Source: Robiginitomaculum sp.
GTDB lineage: Bacteria > Pseudomonadota > Alphaproteobacteria > Caulobacterales > Maricaulaceae
Direction: 5' to 3'
Length of the DNA: 39,530 nt
Assembly (NCBI GenBank): GCA_002733805.1
Contig: NVXG01000044.1
Span: 1-39,530 of the forward strand
Shown here: in pieces, positions 8,046-15,455 of the stretch
How positions within the stretch are numbered: the stretch's first letter is position 1
Layout of the letters: each line of letters starts with the position of its first letter
Made by a program: the position numbers and the translations under genes
Notes under the pieces: model-generated
The model's database searches: none
What the model was told of the DNA's origin: nothing
What the model saw: only the letters and a program-made list of their open reading frames with translations

Positions 8046-8987
8046 ATGAATAATTTACTTTTAAAAGGTGTAGTTGCAGCGGCAATGCTTGCAGCAAGTC
8101 CGGTATTGGCCGAATTTCCTTCGGATGACAGGGTGACGATCGTTGTGCCCTATAGCGCGGGCGGCGGCTTCGATACCATCGTTCGTACATTCGCTCCGGC
8201 TGTCGAGATTGCACTGGGCACGACAGTTATACCCGAAAATGTCCCCGGGGCATCGGGCACGCGTGGCGGACAAGCCGTTTCACGGGCCGCCGCTGATGGC
8301 TATACTATCGGTATCTATAATATCCCGGGTCTAAACGTGGCCGAACTGGTTGGCCGGGACTTAGGCTTTGACCTGGCATCGGTGACATGGATCGCAAATT
8401 TGGCACAGTCCAATTACGCCATCGCCGTAGCGGGAGATTCACCGATTCAGAGCGTTCAGGATCTGTGTAATTTGGGCCGCCCTATCAAGCTTTCTGATAC
8501 CGGCACAAACTCGACATCTTCAATCACGTCGGTAATCGCCTTTGATATTCTTGGCTGCCCTATCGTGAATGTGACGGGTTACGGCGGATCAAACGACACG
8601 ATGATCGCCGTGTTGCGGGGTGAAGTTGATGCAACACTCAAGCCGATCTCGTCACTGGCACGCTATACCGACACCGGCGACTTACGCTTAATCGCAACGC
8701 TGACCGAAGAAACTGTCGCAGAGGGCGTTCAGAACGCTGTTGAACTAGGACACCCGGAATTGGCGCAGTTCGGCCTTAGCCGGGCGATTGGCGGGCCAGC
8801 TGACATGCCGGCAGAAATTGTCGCGATCTTGTCTGCTGCATTCAGAACAGCTGCTGAAAGCGAAGACGTTATCATGTGGGCCGAGAGCACCGGCACTGAA
8901 CTGAACTGGTTAAGTCCAGAAGATACCACAGCGATGATGGCCGATATTTCGGAGTTCTATCTGCAATATCAAGATCTTCTGAAATAA
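8046..8987 (+). CDS. tctC: TTT solute-binding protein (second TctC)
   Basis: A 313-residue Bug-family protein with a signal peptide (MNNLLLKG..., cleavage after VLA). The hallmark VTIVVPYSAGGGFD follows directly, and then ENVPGASGTRGG. Length is standard for the family. GAGGAG precedes the ATG. It diverges from the tctC at 1542 over much of its length, including two cysteines (DLCNLG and LGCPIV) that could form a disulfide. The two transporters in this operon therefore probably bind different carboxylates. A 9-bp hairpin lies between this gene and tctA. Confidence 0.9.
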   Translation: MNNLLLKGVVAAAMLAASPVLAEFPSDDRVTIVVPYSAGGGFDTIVRTFAPAVEIALGTTVIPENVPGASGTRGGQAVSRAAADGYTIGIYNIPGLNVAELVGRDLGFDLASVTWIANLAQSNYAIAVAGDSPIQSVQDLCNLGRPIKLSDTGTNSTSSITSVIAFDILGCPIVNVTGYGGSNDTMIAVLRGEVDATLKPISSLARYTDTGDLRLIATLTEETVAEGVQNAVELGHPELAQFGLSRAIGGPADMPAEIVAILSAAFRTAAESEDVIMWAESTGTELNWLSPEDTTAMMADISEFYLQYQDLLK

Positions 8988-8995
8988 TTTTTACT

Positions 8996-9022
8996 GGTGG
9001 GCCGTATTGATTTCGGCCCGCC
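8996..9022 (+). promoter_or_regulatory. Intercistronic hairpin between tctC and tctA
   Basis: GGTGGGCCG and CGGCCCGCC form a 9-bp stem (one G-T pair) with a 9-base loop, between the tctC stop and the tctA ribosome site. It is probably a transcript-stabilising or attenuating element that raises the ratio of binding protein to membrane subunit. Confidence 0.55.
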
Positions 9023-9042
9023 GCAGACTTTGGGAGAGTCGA

Positions 9043-10560
9043 ATGGGGTTTGATGCTCTTTTCTCAGCCAGTTACGAAATCGTCGCTGGCGGAAATGTAC
9101 TATATCTTCTTGCCGGGATATTACTGGGACTGTGTTTCGGCGTTATCCCCGGCCTTGGCGGCACAACGGCGCTGGCATTGTTGATCCCGGTTACCTTTAA
9201 TATGGAGCCGCTGGCGGCGATGTATTTGGCTGGCGGCGTCATGGGGGCTACGTCATTTGGTGGCTCGATCACCGCAATTTTGCTAAATACCCCGGGCACT
9301 GCCCCAAACGCGGCGACCACTTTTGATGGGTATCCGTTGGCACAGCAAGGAAAGGCCGGATTGGCGATCGGCGCATCTGCCGCGGCCTCGGCTTTGGGGG
9401 GGTTAATCGGGTTGTTTACGCTGCTTTTGTTTATCCCTCTGGCAAAAAAAATTGTGCTTAGCTTTGGGCCATCCGAATTCTTTTTGCTGACTGTACTGGG
9501 CCTGACGGCTATTGCGGTGTCTGTGCGTGGCAAACTGTTGCGGGGACTAATTGCAGGTTGTGTTGGGTTGATATTTGCCTTTGTCGGCGCTGATGCGATC
9601 TCGGGCGAGCTGCGGTTTACCGGCGGCGTGGGGTACTTGTGGGATGGTATTCCTTTGGTGCCAACCCTGACCGGCATGTTTGCCATCAGCCAGATGATTG
9701 AATTGGCGCTAAAGGGCGGTTCGGTTGCACGTCAGGAGGCGGGAAATAACCCCGAGACCATGAAAGTAACCGGCGTTTGGGCCGGGGTGAAGTCAGTCTT
9801 TACGCACTGGCCGGTGCTCTTACGAGGCTCGTTGATTGGCACGATCATTGGAGCGATACCAGGGCTGGGCGGTACAGTGGCCTCGTTTCTGGCCTATAGC
9901 TCAACCGTGCAGACCGACAAAGACCCCGATAGCTACGGCAAAGGCAATATTCGCGGTGTCATCGCGCCTGAAGCTGCCAATAACGCCAAAGACGGTGGGT
10001 CACTTATCCCGACCATTGCGTTTGGCATTCCCGGTAGTGCGGAAACGGCGTTGTTTCTAGGTATTCTGGTGCTGCATGGCATTGATCCCGGCCCGGCAAT
10101 TCTACTCTACCATGAGCGTGAAATTTATGGACTGATCGTCGCCCTAACCGCGTCTGCTGTTGGCGCATCTTTACTCGGTTTAATGATGTCACGGTACCTG
10201 ATCTTGATCACCAAGGTTGATGTCGGGGTTGTGGTGCCGGTTGTTATCGCGATTTCGTTGACAGGTGTTTATGTGCTGGAAGGCCGCATGGCGGATGTTC
10301 TTTTGACATTGGTGATGGGGATTGTGGGTTACTTGATGATCCGGTTCGACTATCCGCGTCTAACGCTGGTGATTGCGCTTGTTCTTGGAGAAACCGCAGA
10401 AAAATCACTGCATCAGGTTCAGTTGATTTCAGACAACCGGGTGTTGGCATATATGTTTGACCGGCCAATTTCGGTGATCTTAATCGTCGCGACTTTGCTG
10501 ACATTCTTTTTGCCGATGATGCGTCAGGTCATGGCACGGCGCAAAATGATAGCAGAGTAA
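9043..10560 (+). CDS. tctA: TTT large membrane subunit TctA (second set)
   Basis: A 505-residue polytopic membrane protein with the TctA signatures: FGVIPGLGGTTALALLIP near residue 30, LLNTPGTAPNAATTFDGYPLA near 90, GAIPGLGGTVASFLAYSS near 275, and FGIPGSAETALFLG in the second half. The open frame starts at 9007, but the ATG at 9043 is preceded by GGGAGA and gives the usual TctA N-terminus. It closes the eight-gene operon; a strong hairpin follows 5 bases later. It pairs with the TctB and TctC just upstream. Confidence 0.93.
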   Translation: MGFDALFSASYEIVAGGNVLYLLAGILLGLCFGVIPGLGGTTALALLIPVTFNMEPLAAMYLAGGVMGATSFGGSITAILLNTPGTAPNAATTFDGYPLAQQGKAGLAIGASAAASALGGLIGLFTLLLFIPLAKKIVLSFGPSEFFLLTVLGLTAIAVSVRGKLLRGLIAGCVGLIFAFVGADAISGELRFTGGVGYLWDGIPLVPTLTGMFAISQMIELALKGGSVARQEAGNNPETMKVTGVWAGVKSVFTHWPVLLRGSLIGTIIGAIPGLGGTVASFLAYSSTVQTDKDPDSYGKGNIRGVIAPEAANNAKDGGSLIPTIAFGIPGSAETALFLGILVLHGIDPGPAILLYHEREIYGLIVALTASAVGASLLGLMMSRYLILITKVDVGVVVPVVIAISLTGVYVLEGRMADVLLTLVMGIVGYLMIRFDYPRLTLVIALVLGETAEKSLHQVQLISDNRVLAYMFDRPISVILIVATLLTFFLPMMRQVMARRKMIAE

Positions 10561-10564
10561 CGCC

Positions 10565-10595
10565 TTAACCGTCCGCCATTTTGGCGGACGGTTAA
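10565..10595. terminator. Bidirectional terminator between tctA and Rieske ferredoxin genes
   Basis: A perfect 13-bp stem (TTAACCGTCCGCC with GGCGGACGGTTAA) and a 5-base loop fills the gap between two convergent genes. Position and strength fit a terminator serving both strands. Confidence 0.8.
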
Positions 10596-10601
10596 TTTGC
10601 A

Positions 10602-10913
10602 TCAGCCAATTTCGATCACGACTTTGCTGTCGTGATCGATGATTTTGTAGGTTTTGATTTCAACTAAACAGGGTGGTGCAACAACCTCACCGTTGCGAAT
10701 ATCAAATTTGCCATTGTGGAAATCACACTCAATGACATGACCCTCCAAATAGCCCTCTGACAGCGAACCAGGGCCGTGGGTGCAAAGGTCATCTGTGACA
10801 TAAAACGCCCCCTCAGCATGATACACAGCCAGCTCAAGCTCATTGATATCTACCTTCAGGATAGACCCTTCCGCCACGTCCGATTTGTCACAAATTTCCA
10901 GGGCTTTCTGCAT
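10602..10913 (-). CDS. Rieske-type [2Fe-2S] ferredoxin
   Basis: A 103-residue soluble Rieske protein. The cluster ligands are in CTHGPGSLS and CDFHNGKF (CxH ... CxxH), in the order and spacing of ferredoxins that pass electrons to ring-hydroxylating oxygenases. The open frame extends to 10955, but the ATG at 10913 has a GGAGA site and gives the normal ferredoxin N-terminus. It could feed the Rieske oxygenase at 27434-28720, although that enzyme looks like the phthalate-dioxygenase type, which usually takes electrons straight from a reductase. It is divergent from the cupin operon across a region with four palindromic operator-like sites, one of them 45 bases before its start. Confidence 0.88.
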   Translation of the reverse strand: MQKALEICDKSDVAEGSILKVDINELELAVYHAEGAFYVTDDLCTHGPGSLSEGYLEGHVIECDFHNGKFDIRNGEVVAPPCLVEIKTYKIIDHDSKVVIEIG

Positions 10914-10957
10914 GGTATTCTCCAGATTAGATTTATTATCTGAATAAAAGAACAATG

Positions 10958-10972
10958 TTCCATATGCAAGAA
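10958..10972. promoter_or_regulatory. Putative IclR-type operator, ferredoxin side
   Basis: TTCCATATGCAAGAA fits TTCYRTATRNRRGAA and is preceded by ATG as at other sites (ATGTTCC). It lies 45 bases upstream of the ferredoxin start, where it could cover the promoter. Confidence 0.55.
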
Positions 10973-11005
10973 AGAGTGATTGGCATTTTCAGTTTCTTTA
11001 ATTTG

Positions 11006-11020
11006 TTCCGGCATATGGAA
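11006..11020. promoter_or_regulatory. Putative IclR-type operator, mid divergent region
   Basis: TTCCGGCATATGGAA reads TTCCATATGCCGGAA on the other strand, a near-perfect match to the site at 10958. The two are 48 bases apart. Confidence 0.5.
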
Positions 11021-11096
11021 TTGCAAAAATCCAATAACACTTTGTTTTATCTCATTAATAATACGAAGCCTTCCACAGGCAGAAGATTGAGTGCTG

Positions 11097-11111
11097 TTCT
11101 TTATAGTGGAA
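11097..11111. promoter_or_regulatory. Putative IclR-type operator, cupin side (distal)
   Basis: TTCTTTATAGTGGAA keeps the TTCY arm, the TATR centre and the GGAA arm. It lies 20 bases (about two helical turns) before the next copy, suggesting side-by-side dimers upstream of the cupin operon. Confidence 0.45.
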
Positions 11112-11116
11112 TAATG

Positions 11117-11130
11117 TTCTTATATAAGAA
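11117..11130. promoter_or_regulatory. Putative IclR-type operator, cupin side (proximal)
   Basis: TTCTTATATAAGAA is a perfect 14-bp palindrome and a one-base-shorter version of the shared 15-mer. It ends 38 bases before the cupin start at 11169. Confidence 0.45.
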
Positions 11131-11168
11131 ATCTCGGCGCAACACAGCCTGAAAGGGACTAAAATATA

Positions 11169-11777
11169 ATGGGAAATTCAGATGATCGGAAATCCGGGGA
11201 TGTGCCCGAGGATTCGCGCAGGGCCGGCTATTACCATAGCCAAAAAGACCGCATATTCGTGCGCGCTGTTCAGGGCGAATATAATCTAAACGAAGAGCTG
11301 AAACGCGTGCGCTCAATGCCGCGGGTCCGGCGGGCAAGCGAGATCAAATTTGTCGATGGGCCTCAGGCCTATAGCCGCCACTATGTCGAACCTAAAGATG
11401 GGATTAGTCAGCTTTTCCATATCCATCTCGAAGAATATGCGCCCGGCGGCAAGTCTCAGAAACACGGGCATGTCAACGAAGCGGCGTTCTATATTTTGGA
11501 TGGCGAAGGCTACGAGATTCACGACGGTATTCGCTATGACTGGAAGGCAGGCGATATTGCGATTGTGCATAATAACTGTGTCCACCAACACTTTAACGCG
11601 TCTAATACCAAGCCAGCGCGGGCGCTTGTTTTGAAGACAAAGCCGATGTTTGTGTTCATGAATATGTTATTCCAAAAAACGGTTGAGCCCCGCAGCCTTG
11701 ATCCTGCGCCGGGGGGCGAGGGTTATGTCGTGCGCGAAGAAGAAGAAGATTTTAATCATCCGAAAGAGGGCTATTAA
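11169..11777 (+). CDS. Single-domain cupin, type A
   Basis: A 202-residue cytosolic protein with one cupin barrel (about residues 85-170). The metal ligands look complete: KHGHVNEAAFYILDG supplies HxH and Glu, and NNCVHQHFNAS supplies the third His. The N-terminal 60 residues are charged and precede a conserved stretch shared with the cupin at 34117-34695, its close paralogue. The function is not known. The HQHFN signature is shared by most of the cupins in this island, including the two bicupins. It is first in a tight operon with cupin B (one-base gap) and a DMT exporter. It is probably controlled by the palindromes at 11097-11130. Confidence 0.8.
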   Translation: MGNSDDRKSGDVPEDSRRAGYYHSQKDRIFVRAVQGEYNLNEELKRVRSMPRVRRASEIKFVDGPQAYSRHYVEPKDGISQLFHIHLEEYAPGGKSQKHGHVNEAAFYILDGEGYEIHDGIRYDWKAGDIAIVHNNCVHQHFNASNTKPARALVLKTKPMFVFMNMLFQKTVEPRSLDPAPGGEGYVVREEEEDFNHPKEGY

Positions 11778-11778
11778 A

Positions 11779-12414
11779 ATGGCATGGCAGGAAACAAGCA
11801 CTTGGATAGATGGTGCCGAAAACCGAGACCTTTACCAACAGCTTCTGGATGACGCCGAGACCGCACCGGCACGAAACAGCAAGCGCGCGAAAACCGTTAG
11901 CCCCGAGGAAATGCCTTGGGAAATGTCGCGCCAAGGTCTGTTGAAGCATCTGCTGAATGAACAGATGAACACCCGGATCGAAACAGTTGATGCCTATATG
12001 CAGATCATTCCGCCAGGCTCAAAATCAGGGAAGCACAGGCATTTGGCAGAGGAATGCCTTTATGTGCTGGAGGGGCGCGGGTATGACTTGCATCAGGATT
12101 GTGATGTCGAAATCACCGACGATTATCACTGGACCCCCCAAGAAAAGATCCAGCAGTTTGATTATGAGGCCGGGGACGTGATTTACGTGCCGCCGAATAC
12201 TATTCACCAGCATTTTAATGCCGACCCTAACCGCCCTTTGCGGCTCATTTCAACGATCAACAGGATCTTCAAGCAATGTGGGCTGAATGATCTTGAGCAG
12301 ATCGAAGACGCGCCGGAATATGACCCGTCGGTAGAGCTGAATGCGAAAACAATTCGGCAATACCTGAACCAACCCAAGCGCCTTGATACCACCCCTGACA
12401 CGTCAAAAGGGTAA
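11779..12414 (+). CDS. Single-domain cupin, type B
   Basis: A 211-residue cupin. The open frame extends upstream to 11683 inside the previous gene, but the ATG at 11779 is preceded by AAAGAGGG and gives a sensible N-terminus (MAWQETSTW). Ligands: KHRHLAEECLYVLEG (HxH plus Glu) and PPNTIHQHFNADP. The loop between the two motifs is unusually long and acidic (near residues 105-125). It is paralogous to the cupin at 33488-34081. Types A and B occur side by side twice in the window, so they probably work as a pair, perhaps a two-subunit equivalent of the bicupins. Confidence 0.8.
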   Translation: MAWQETSTWIDGAENRDLYQQLLDDAETAPARNSKRAKTVSPEEMPWEMSRQGLLKHLLNEQMNTRIETVDAYMQIIPPGSKSGKHRHLAEECLYVLEGRGYDLHQDCDVEITDDYHWTPQEKIQQFDYEAGDVIYVPPNTIHQHFNADPNRPLRLISTINRIFKQCGLNDLEQIEDAPEYDPSVELNAKTIRQYLNQPKRLDTTPDTSKG

Positions 12415-12417
12415 CAA

Positions 12418-13386
12418 ATGCTTGGGATTGGACTGGCGCTGACCTCGGCTGCCTTTTTTGGCCTAAATAACGCGACGGTTCGGCGCGGTGTTCTACATGC
12501 CACTGTGCTTCAGGGGCTCGCGATAACGGTGCCGTTTGGCGTGCCAATATTCGCGGTTATTGCCCTGATTTTTGGTGGCTTTGATGCGATGGCAAACTGG
12601 AACATCTCCGCCTGGGGCTGGATGTCTCTGGCCGGGGTGGTTCATTTCGTATTTGGCCGGTACGGAAATTATCGGGCGACACAAGCGCTGGGGGCGACGC
12701 TGTCTACCCCGGTGCAGCAGATCAGCATTCTGGTGGCCATCGCTCTGGCGGTTGTGTTTCTTGACGAAAGCCTGACGGTGCTTAATTGTATCGGTGTTGT
12801 TTTGGTGCTGATTGGCCCGGCTATTATGATGGCGCGGCGCAAAAAGATAATGGCCAGCGCAAAAAGCAAAGGGTTTGAACCGCAATATTTACCCGGCCTG
12901 TTCTGGGGGATGATCTGCGCGCTTGGCTATGGATCAAGCCCGCTATTGATCGTGCTGGCGCTGGGTGAAAGCGGTTCTGTAACCGATAGCATTGCCGGAA
13001 TTCTCGTTTCATATACGGCTGCAACGCTTGTTGTCATCGCACTTGTCATGGCGAATGGCGGGCTGCGCTATGTAACGGGGCAGGGCCGCTCGTCGTTCAA
13101 CTGGTTTGCCCTCTCGGCGGTTTTTGTCGCCGCCTCGCAGCTCTGTCGCTATATGGCCCTCGCCTTGGTTCCCGTGTCGGTTGTTGTGCCGATCCAGAGA
13201 TTATCTGTCGTGTTTCGGATTATCTTTAATGCTGTGTTAAATCGTGACTTCGAGGTTTTGGACGTTTGGGTGATCTTCTCGGTCATTTTGGCGGTGTTGG
13301 GGGCAGTCTTTTTAAGTCTGGACAGCGTAATGATCGCGAATTTTTTGCATCTGAACGCCGGTTGGCTGTCATATACCGTGTTTTGA
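12418..13386 (+). CDS. EamA/DMT family transporter (second)
   Basis: A 322-residue membrane protein with about ten hydrophobic segments in two halves, the second following the hydrophilic stretch ARRKKIMASAKSKGFEP. The motif VVFLDESLTVLN ends the first half, and VVPIQRLSVVFRI lies in the second; both are typical of EamA proteins. The ATG follows the cupin B stop by three bases, so it is co-transcribed. Export of a pathway intermediate, or import of a substrate linked to the cupin reaction, is likely from context, but the compound cannot be named. Confidence 0.82.
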   Translation: MLGIGLALTSAAFFGLNNATVRRGVLHATVLQGLAITVPFGVPIFAVIALIFGGFDAMANWNISAWGWMSLAGVVHFVFGRYGNYRATQALGATLSTPVQQISILVAIALAVVFLDESLTVLNCIGVVLVLIGPAIMMARRKKIMASAKSKGFEPQYLPGLFWGMICALGYGSSPLLIVLALGESGSVTDSIAGILVSYTAATLVVIALVMANGGLRYVTGQGRSSFNWFALSAVFVAASQLCRYMALALVPVSVVVPIQRLSVVFRIIFNAVLNRDFEVLDVWVIFSVILAVLGAVFLSLDSVMIANFLHLNAGWLSYTVF

Positions 13387-13484
13387 GCCTGCGTTTACGT
13401 TGTTAATTGCCAAGTCTGGATACATGCTACATTGTTAGAGAAGCAGTGTTTGTTCGACAATTTTCGACGGAGAACGCCATCAAC

Positions 13485-14399
13485 TTGGTCCAGCTAAAAT
13501 ATTTTTGCGGCGTTATCGAAACGGGTAGCATCACGCGGACTGCGGCAAAAATGAACGTTGCTCAAACGGCACTTGGCATCCAAATCCGAAATCTTGAAGA
13601 TGAGTTGGGGGTCGCTTTACTAGACCGTCATTCGCGTGGCGTCACGTCGACGGATGCGGGCAATTTATTGTATGATCACGCAAAAGATATTTTGTCCCGG
13701 GTGGATTCTGCTCAACGCGAAGTAAGGCGTATGAGCGGTAAGGGTTTTGTATCGCTGACACTTGGCGTAACGCCTAGCATTATGCGTTTGGTTGGTGACA
13801 ACATCCTCGTGGATCTGGAGAAAAATGTATCAGGTGTCCAGCTTGGCTTAGTCGAGGAATTTAGCTTTTTACAAATGCGTCTATTGGCCGATGGCGCGCT
13901 CTCATGTGCGCTGACTTATGAGGATGTCAGCGGCACAACCCTGTCTAAGCGGGCACTTCTGGAGGAGGATTTGATGTTTTTATCCGCGCCAGATGACACA
14001 CCAGAGGGTGACACAATAACATTTCGCGAAGTGCTCAACAGCCAACTCGCACTCACCAGTCGTGAGGACGTGATTTTTAGGCTCATTGACCAAATGGCCG
14101 AAAGGTTGGGGCTGAAATTAAATGCCTCTTACGAAGTGCAGTCCATTCGTGCAGTAAAGGATTTGGTTGCAAAAGGTGTCGCACAGACCGTTATGCCATT
14201 TGGAGCTGCGAAGGGTGAGCTGCAAAAAGGCAAGCTGAAGGGCCGACTTATTGTCGCGCCGACCGTGACCCGAACGTTGTTGTTTGTCCATCGCCCTGAG
14301 TTTGAATCGCATTTGTGCTCCGCGAGTTTTCGGGCATTCATTGACCGAATATGTGACCAACTTATCGAAGCAGAAGGTCCGACCATGCGACGATTGTGA
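13485..14399 (+). CDS. LysR family transcriptional regulator
   Basis: A LysR-type regulator with an N-terminal winged helix-turn-helix (QLKYFCGVIETGSITRTAAKM, continued by LGIQIRNLEDELGVALLDR) and a C-terminal substrate-binding-like effector domain. The open frame begins at 13407. The TTG at 13485 places the HTH where LysR proteins normally carry it and has GGAGA 11 bases ahead, so I prefer it (304 residues). The sequence resembles the Nac/CynR branch in its N-terminus. It is convergent with the LigJ-like gene, with a shared hairpin. Its target is not evident: the nearest divergent promoter is not its own, so it may act on the operon starting at 18285 or on itself. Confidence 0.85.
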   Translation: MVQLKYFCGVIETGSITRTAAKMNVAQTALGIQIRNLEDELGVALLDRHSRGVTSTDAGNLLYDHAKDILSRVDSAQREVRRMSGKGFVSLTLGVTPSIMRLVGDNILVDLEKNVSGVQLGLVEEFSFLQMRLLADGALSCALTYEDVSGTTLSKRALLEEDLMFLSAPDDTPEGDTITFREVLNSQLALTSREDVIFRLIDQMAERLGLKLNASYEVQSIRAVKDLVAKGVAQTVMPFGAAKGELQKGKLKGRLIVAPTVTRTLLFVHRPEFESHLCSASFRAFIDRICDQLIEAEGPTMRRL

Positions 14400-14410
14400 T
14401 CGTCGCATGG
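14383..14410. terminator. Bidirectional terminator overlapping the LysR stop codon
   Basis: CCATGCGACGAT and ATCGTCGCATGG form a perfect 12-bp stem with a 4-base loop containing most of the LysR stop codon, in the 24-base gap between convergent genes. Confidence 0.75.
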
Positions 14411-14423
14411 GGCAGGCTGGCGT

Positions 14424-15446
14424 CTAAAGACCTCGGGCTTTTAGAGCTTTGTCGAGGCGCGGATAAACCCGCCGGACATTCCCTTCATACACTTGAGCGC
14501 GCTGGTCATCATTAAGGGGCAACGCGTCGACATAGCGTTTTGTATCGTCGAAATTGTGCCCAGTTTCCGGGTCTACACCTTTAACTGCGCCAAACATTTC
14601 GGAGGCGAATAGGATGTTGTCAATGTCGATGACTTTGAACAAAAGCTCGATCCCCGGCAGATGATACACACATGTATCGAAGAAAACATTCTTCATAATA
14701 TGTTCCGACAGGGCCGGTTTTTTGAGCATGTCCGCCAAGCCCCGATACCGCCCCCAGTGATACGGCACCGCGCCGCCACCATGCGGGATAACCAAACGAA
14801 GATCGGGGAAATCTTTGAACAAATCACCCTCAAGAAATTGCATGAACGCCGTTGTATCCGCATTGATATAATGCGCGCCGGTCGCGTGAAAGTTATCGTT
14901 ACACGAGCCTGAGACATGGATCATTGCCGGAACATCTAGCTCAACCAGTTTTTCAAATAATGGATACCAGGACTTGTCGGTCAGAGGGCGGCCAGACCAC
15001 ATGCCCCCGGACGGATCGGGGTTAAGGTTGCAGCCCACAAACCCAAGCTCGTTCACACAGCGCTCCAATTCCTCAATCGAATTTTCGATAGGGACATTTA
15101 CGGATTGCGGCAACTGACACACGCCAATGAAGTTGTCCGGGAATAATGAAACCACGCGGTGGATCATATCATTGTTCAACCGGGTCCAGATCTTTGAGAC
15201 CGCTTCATCACCAATATGATGGGCCATAGCAGAGGCTTTAGGCGAAAAAATGGTCATGTCCGACCCGCGCTCTTTTAGAGCACGCAGTTGGTTTTGGACA
15301 ATGCTCTCGCGGATCTGGTCGTCGCTGATATTCTTTAGCACCGGTGGCGGGTTTGTCGGATCGTCAAAGTTAAGAATTTGCGCATCCCGATAGTCTTGAA
15401 GTTGCGCCGGTGCGGTCGTGTAATGGCCGTGGCAATCAATGATCAT
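14424..15446 (-). CDS. ligJ: Amidohydrolase, 4-oxalomesaconate hydratase-like
   Basis: A 340-residue metal-dependent amidohydrolase (amidohydrolase_2). The N-terminus MIIDCHGHYTTAPAQLQ has the HxH metal pair and closely resembles LigJ, which hydrates 4-oxalomesaconate to 4-carboxy-4-hydroxy-2-oxoadipate in the protocatechuate/gallate 4,5-cleavage route. Further ligands are plausible in MIHVSGSCN and VIPHGGGAVPYHWGR. The neighbour ten bases upstream is a LigK-like aldolase, which uses exactly this product, making the assignment strong. A GAGGAC site supports the start. The gene is last in the minus-strand operon 18285-14424. Confidence 0.85.
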   Translation of the reverse strand: MIIDCHGHYTTAPAQLQDYRDAQILNFDDPTNPPPVLKNISDDQIRESIVQNQLRALKERGSDMTIFSPKASAMAHHIGDEAVSKIWTRLNNDMIHRVVSLFPDNFIGVCQLPQSVNVPIENSIEELERCVNELGFVGCNLNPDPSGGMWSGRPLTDKSWYPLFEKLVELDVPAMIHVSGSCNDNFHATGAHYINADTTAFMQFLEGDLFKDFPDLRLVIPHGGGAVPYHWGRYRGLADMLKKPALSEHIMKNVFFDTCVYHLPGIELLFKVIDIDNILFASEMFGAVKGVDPETGHNFDDTKRYVDALPLNDDQRAQVYEGNVRRVYPRLDKALKARGL

Positions 15447-15455
15447 TGGAAGTCC

